The position numbers and the translations under genes were made by a program. Under the pieces are notes generated by a model. The model made no database searches and was not told the DNA's origin. It saw only the letters and a list, made by a program, of their open reading frames with translations. Positions 6,302 through 8,594 of a stretch of DNA of 8,594 nucleotides are shown in pieces; position 1 is the stretch's first letter; every line of letters starts with the position of its first letter. The DNA is from Comamonadaceae bacterium (GTDB lineage Bacteria > Pseudomonadota > Gammaproteobacteria > Burkholderiales > Burkholderiaceae_C), in contig CANGOY010000071.1 in the NCBI GenBank assembly GCA_947455585.1, positions 1 to 8,594 of the forward strand, written 5' to 3'.

Positions 6302-6315
6302 TCAAAGGAGTTCGT

Positions 6316-6567
6316 ATGGATAAAGTTTTTCACGGTTTCACAGAGCTGTTTGCACAACTGGGCTTGCCCAACGATGCGTCCAGCATCCGTCAATTCATCC
6401 AAACGCACTCACCGCTGAATTCCTCCATTCGGCTGGAGGATGCGCAGTTTTGGAACACCGCTCAGGCATCGCTGTTGAAAGAAGAGTTGCTGGGAGACTC
6501 AGACTGGGCTGAGGTGATTGACCGGCTGAACGTGGCATTGCGTGGGGCTATCGTTTTAGCCAAGTAG
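6316..6567 (+). CDS. DUF2789-family small protein
   Basis: An 83-residue cytoplasmic protein with no signal peptide or membrane segment. Its layout matches the uncharacterised DUF2789 family: an N-terminal LFAQLGLPND segment (11-20), IRQFIQTHSPL (24-34), EDAQFWNTAQASLLKEEL (41-58) and a closing DWAEVIDRLNVALRG (63-77). It looks like a compact all-helical domain. The start is well supported: AAAGGAG (6304-6310) lies five bases before the ATG, one of the best ribosome binding sites in the window. The gene stands alone, divergent from smr and convergent with radC, with its own palindrome-rich leader of about 150 bp, so it is likely regulated independently. No biochemical function is known for the family as far as I know, and none can be read from the sequence. 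Confidence 0.85.
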   Translation: MDKVFHGFTELFAQLGLPNDASSIRQFIQTHSPLNSSIRLEDAQFWNTAQASLLKEELLGDSDWAEVIDRLNVALRGAIVLAK

Positions 6568-6578
6568 TGGCATTGCCA
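6568..6578. repeat. 11-bp palindrome filling the gap between convergent stop codons
   Basis: TGGCA-T-TGCCA occupies exactly the bases between the DUF2789 stop (6565-6567) and the radC stop (6579-6581). With a one-base centre it cannot fold as a standard terminator and no T tract follows on either strand. Confidence 0.4.
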
Positions 6579-7277
6579 TCAAAGCAACCCTTCTTCGGCC
6601 ATCGACAAATACTTGCCTTGCGCCACGATGATGTGGTCGCGCACGGTCACATCAATCAGTGCCAAGGCTTCTTGCAAGGTGCGGGTGAGTTTCATGTCGG
6701 CCTGTGAAGGTTTCACCGTGCCGCCGGGATGGTTGTGTGCCAACACCACGCCGTCGGCGCCCAAGGCGAGGGCGGTCTTGGCCACTTCGCGTGGGTAGAC
6801 CATGGTTTGCGACAGCGATCCGCGAAACATGGGCTGGTACGACAGCAGGCGGTTGTGGGCGTCAAGAAACAAAACGGCAAAGACCTCGTGTTTGAGTTGG
6901 GCCAGCTCAAGTTGCAGGTATTGCTTGACCGCATTGGGCGAATTCATCACCGTGGTTTCGGTGAGTTGTTGGGTCAGGGCGCGGCGAGCCATCTCCAGCA
7001 CTGCCACGAGCTGCGAGCGCTTGGCGTCCCCGCCCATGCCTTTGAAGGTTTTCAGCTCAGCCGCGCTGGCGTGAATCAGGCCGGCAAAGCCCTTGAAGCG
7101 GTCCAGCAGCTCTTGCGACATGGCGAACACGCTTTTGCCCTTGATGCCGGTGCGCAGAAATAAAGCCAGCAGCTCGGTGTCGGTCAACGCCGAGGCCCCG
7201 TGTTTGAGCAGCTTTTCGCGTGGGCGCATCTCGGCGGGGAGCTGCGCAATGGTCATCGGTTCGGGCATTCGGTCCAT
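6579..7277 (-). CDS. radC: RadC family JAMM/MPN-domain protein
   Basis: This 232-residue protein has the usual RadC architecture and length. An N-terminal UPF0758-type region holds RPREKLLKHGASALTDTELLALFLRTG (18-44), followed by a helix-hairpin-helix-like segment LKTFKGMGGDAKRSQL (75-90), then a JAB1/MPN metalloprotease-like domain. The JAMM residues appear complete: E131 in HEVFAVLFLD, H181 and H183 in AHNHPGG, S191 and D194 in KPSQAD, so zinc binding and hydrolase activity are possible. RadC was named for DNA repair, but that original E. coli assignment was later traced to another gene, and the real role is unsettled; family members are also linked to competence and mobile elements. In-frame ATG codons at 7268 and 7256 are alternative starts, and none has a clear ribosome binding site. 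It is transcribed away from fkpB, 43 bp apart. Confidence 0.94.
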   Translation of the reverse strand: MDRMPEPMTIAQLPAEMRPREKLLKHGASALTDTELLALFLRTGIKGKSVFAMSQELLDRFKGFAGLIHASAAELKTFKGMGGDAKRSQLVAVLEMARRALTQQLTETTVMNSPNAVKQYLQLELAQLKHEVFAVLFLDAHNRLLSYQPMFRGSLSQTMVYPREVAKTALALGADGVVLAHNHPGGTVKPSQADMKLTRTLQEALALIDVTVRDHIIVAQGKYLSMAEEGLL

Positions 7278-7290
7278 GGCGAGAGCTTTC

Positions 7291-7296
7291 TACAAT
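7291..7296 (+). promoter_or_regulatory. Candidate -10 element for fkpB-ispH
   Basis: TACAAT matches five of six bases of the sigma-70 -10 box and lies in the 43-bp radC/fkpB divergent gap, placing transcription start near 7303. TTCGGT at 7268-7273 has the right 17-base spacing but is a poor -35. An AGGAGG (7297-7302) directly follows, 18 bases from the fkpB ATG and so too far to act as its usual ribosome binding site; AGAGAG (7311-7316) is better placed. Confidence 0.4.
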
Positions 7297-7320
7297 AGGA
7301 GGTTCAATACAGAGAGTTCC

Positions 7321-7779
7321 ATGACTGCATCCAACGCTCACCCTACCATCGGCCCCGCTTCTTTTTTAACGCTGCACTATCGGCTTTCGGGACCGCAAGG
7401 CGACGTCATCAACACGTTCAACGACAAACCTGCCACGCTCTCGCTGGGCTCGGGCGAGTTGTCGCCTGCCCTAGAGCAACGTTTGATGGGGCTGGAAGAA
7501 GGCGCACACACCACGTTTGAGCTGGCTGCTGGTTTGGCTTTTGGCGAGCGCAACCCCGACATGCAGCAATGGGTGAGCAAGAGCTTGCTCAAAGAATTTG
7601 GCGACCCCGACGAGCAATACAACGTGGGCGATGTGGTGCAGTTCCCTGCGCCCACCGGCCAAGGCTCGTTTGCTGGCGCCGTGCAACAAGTCAGCGACGA
7701 CCAAGTGCTGTTTGACTTCAACCACCCGCTGGCCAATCAGCCTGTGACGTTTGAAGTGCGCGTCATTGGTATTTTGTAA
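7321..7779 (+). CDS. fkpB: FKBP-type peptidyl-prolyl isomerase, SlpA/FkpB-like
   Basis: A 152-residue cytoplasmic protein of the SlyD/SlpA (FkpB) class, which speeds cis-trans isomerisation of X-Pro bonds and has chaperone activity; E. coli FkpB has 149 residues. The FKBP half shows FLTLHYRLSGPQGDVINTF (15-33), LSLGSGELSPALEQRLMGLEEGAHTTFEL (40-68) and LAFGERNPD (72-80). An insert-in-flap type chaperone domain covers about 80-125, and DFNHPLANQPVTFEVRVIGI (132-151) closes the fold. The frame runs open upstream through the antisense strand of radC, but the ATG at 7321 is right because the SlpA homology begins just after it and AGAGAG sits four bases upstream. ispH follows after only 6 bp, a pairing also seen in E. 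coli (fkpB-ispH), which strengthens both calls. Confidence 0.93.
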   Translation: MTASNAHPTIGPASFLTLHYRLSGPQGDVINTFNDKPATLSLGSGELSPALEQRLMGLEEGAHTTFELAAGLAFGERNPDMQQWVSKSLLKEFGDPDEQYNVGDVVQFPAPTGQGSFAGAVQQVSDDQVLFDFNHPLANQPVTFEVRVIGIL

Positions 7780-7785
7780 ATCGAC

Positions 7786-8594
7786 ATGAGCAAACAACTG
7801 CAAGAAATCGTCCTCGCTGCGCCCCGTGGGTTTTGCGCGGGCGTGGACCGTGCCATTGACATCGTGGACCGTGCGCTTGAAAAGTTTGGCGCACCTGTGT
7901 ATGTGCGCCACGAAATCGTGCACAACACCTTTGTGGTGGCCGACCTCAAAAACCGTGGTGCCATCTTCATCGAAGACTTGGCCGATGTGCCTGCGGGCGC
8001 CACGTTGGTGTTCAGCGCCCACGGTGTACCTAAGTCTGTGGAAGAAGAAGCAGCGCGACGCGGTTTTACTGTGTTTGATGCCACGTGCCCACTCGTGACC
8101 AAGGTGCACGTCGAAGTCGCCAAGCTGCACAAAGAAGGCTTCGAGTTCATCATGATTGGCCACAAAGGCCACCCCGAAGTCGAAGGCACGATGGGGCAGT
8201 TGTTGGACGGTATTTACTTGGTGGAAGACGTAGCCGATGTGGCCCATGTGAACCCTAAGCAAGCCGAACGCTTGGCTGTGGTCACGCAAACCACCCTCAG
8301 CGTGGACGATGCGGCTGTCATCACCGATGCGGTGGTGGCACGCTTTCCGAATATTCGCAAACCCAAGATGCAAGACATTTGCTATGCCACCCAAAACCGC
8401 CAAGACGCGGTGAAGTTGTTGAGCAACGAAGTGGAGTTGGTCATCGTGGTGGGCAGCCCCACCAGCTCCAACAGCAACCGCTTGCGTGATGTGGCCCAGC
8501 GCTCGGGCGCACAAAGCTATATGGTCGACAACGCCGATGAACTCAAAGAAGAATGGTTTGATGGCGTGACCCGTGTGGGCCTGACCGCCGGTGC
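7786..8594 (+). CDS. ispH: 4-hydroxy-3-methylbut-2-enyl diphosphate reductase (3' end outside window)
   Basis: IspH (LytB) carries out the final step of the MEP pathway, reducing HMBPP to isopentenyl and dimethylallyl diphosphate with an oxygen-sensitive iron-sulfur cluster in the cytoplasm. The 269 codons shown are open to the window edge; the E. coli enzyme has 316 residues, so roughly 45 are missing. The three cluster cysteines are present: C17 in PRGFCAGVDRA, C101 in ATCPLVTKVH and C199 in DICYATQNRQ, matching C12, C96 and C197 of E. coli. Substrate-site blocks are also intact: HEIVHN, SAHGVP, GHKGHPEVEGT (H129 and E131 correspond to H124 and E126), TQTTLS and GSPTSSNSNRL. It starts 6 bp after fkpB with no strong ribosome binding site of its own, so translation is probably coupled to fkpB. 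Confidence 0.97.
   Translation, partial: MSKQLQEIVLAAPRGFCAGVDRAIDIVDRALEKFGAPVYVRHEIVHNTFVVADLKNRGAIFIEDLADVPAGATLVFSAHGVPKSVEEEAARRGFTVFDATCPLVTKVHVEVAKLHKEGFEFIMIGHKGHPEVEGTMGQLLDGIYLVEDVADVAHVNPKQAERLAVVTQTTLSVDDAAVITDAVVARFPNIRKPKMQDICYATQNRQDAVKLLSNEVELVIVVGSPTSSNSNRLRDVAQRSGAQSYMVDNADELKEEWFDGVTRVGLTAG

Noticed and set aside
7093..7320. Upstream extension of the fkpB frame to an ATG at 7093
   Set aside because: The extra 76 codons lie on the antisense of radC and encode a Ser/Arg-rich stretch unlike any SlpA/FKBP protein.
7471..8514. Minus-strand open frame of 347 codons across fkpB and ispH
   Set aside because: It is long only because the opposite strand is codon-biased; it crosses two strongly identified plus-strand genes.
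1..8594. Search for tRNA, rRNA, CRISPR, insertion sequence ends, toxin-antitoxin or phage-defence genes
   Set aside because: Nothing of these kinds was visible by reading; the only radC-like gene has core-genome surroundings and no mobile element signs.

Overview
The window comes from a proteobacterial chromosome, most likely a betaproteobacterium of the Burkholderiales (Comamonadaceae-like, for example the Limnohabitans/Rhodoferax group). This rests on the moderate-to-high GC coding style, the alanine/proline-rich exported protein, the fkpB-ispH pairing and the respiratory formate dehydrogenase followed by fdhD. The genus is an inference. Nearly every base is coding. I see no tRNA, rRNA, CRISPR array, insertion sequence or phage gene, and nothing that looks recently acquired.

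Positions 1-1712 form a formate oxidation block. It holds the C-terminal end of the membrane cytochrome b (gamma) subunit of a respiratory formate dehydrogenase, a small exported protein of unknown function, a strong intrinsic terminator, and fdhD, the sulfurtransferase needed to activate the molybdenum/tungsten cofactor of formate dehydrogenase. fdhD overlaps by 4 bp a large two-domain FtsX/YbbP-type ABC permease (1709-4366). An AlkD-like DNA alkylation repair glycosylase (4392-5081) and a group II truncated haemoglobin (5107-5511) follow on the same strand.

From 5512 on, orientation alternates. A Smr-domain protein (minus, 5524-6165) converges on the globin gene. A DUF2789-type small protein (plus, 6316-6567), with a good ribosome binding site and a palindrome-rich leader, lies divergent from it. 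radC (minus, 6579-7277) converges on the DUF2789 gene with only 11 bp between stop codons. A 43-bp gap then separates radC from a plus-strand pair: an FKBP-type peptidyl-prolyl isomerase (fkpB/slpA-like) and ispH, the last enzyme of the MEP isoprenoid pathway, which runs off the window end.

Most of this is ordinary core genome and I do not see a new multi-gene system. The points most worth a second look are the unknown two-cysteine exported protein between formate dehydrogenase and FdhD, the FdhD that lacks the second cysteine of the CxxC motif, the terminator placed 19 nt before fdhD, the possibly leaderless globin transcript, and the palindromes in front of the DUF2789 gene.
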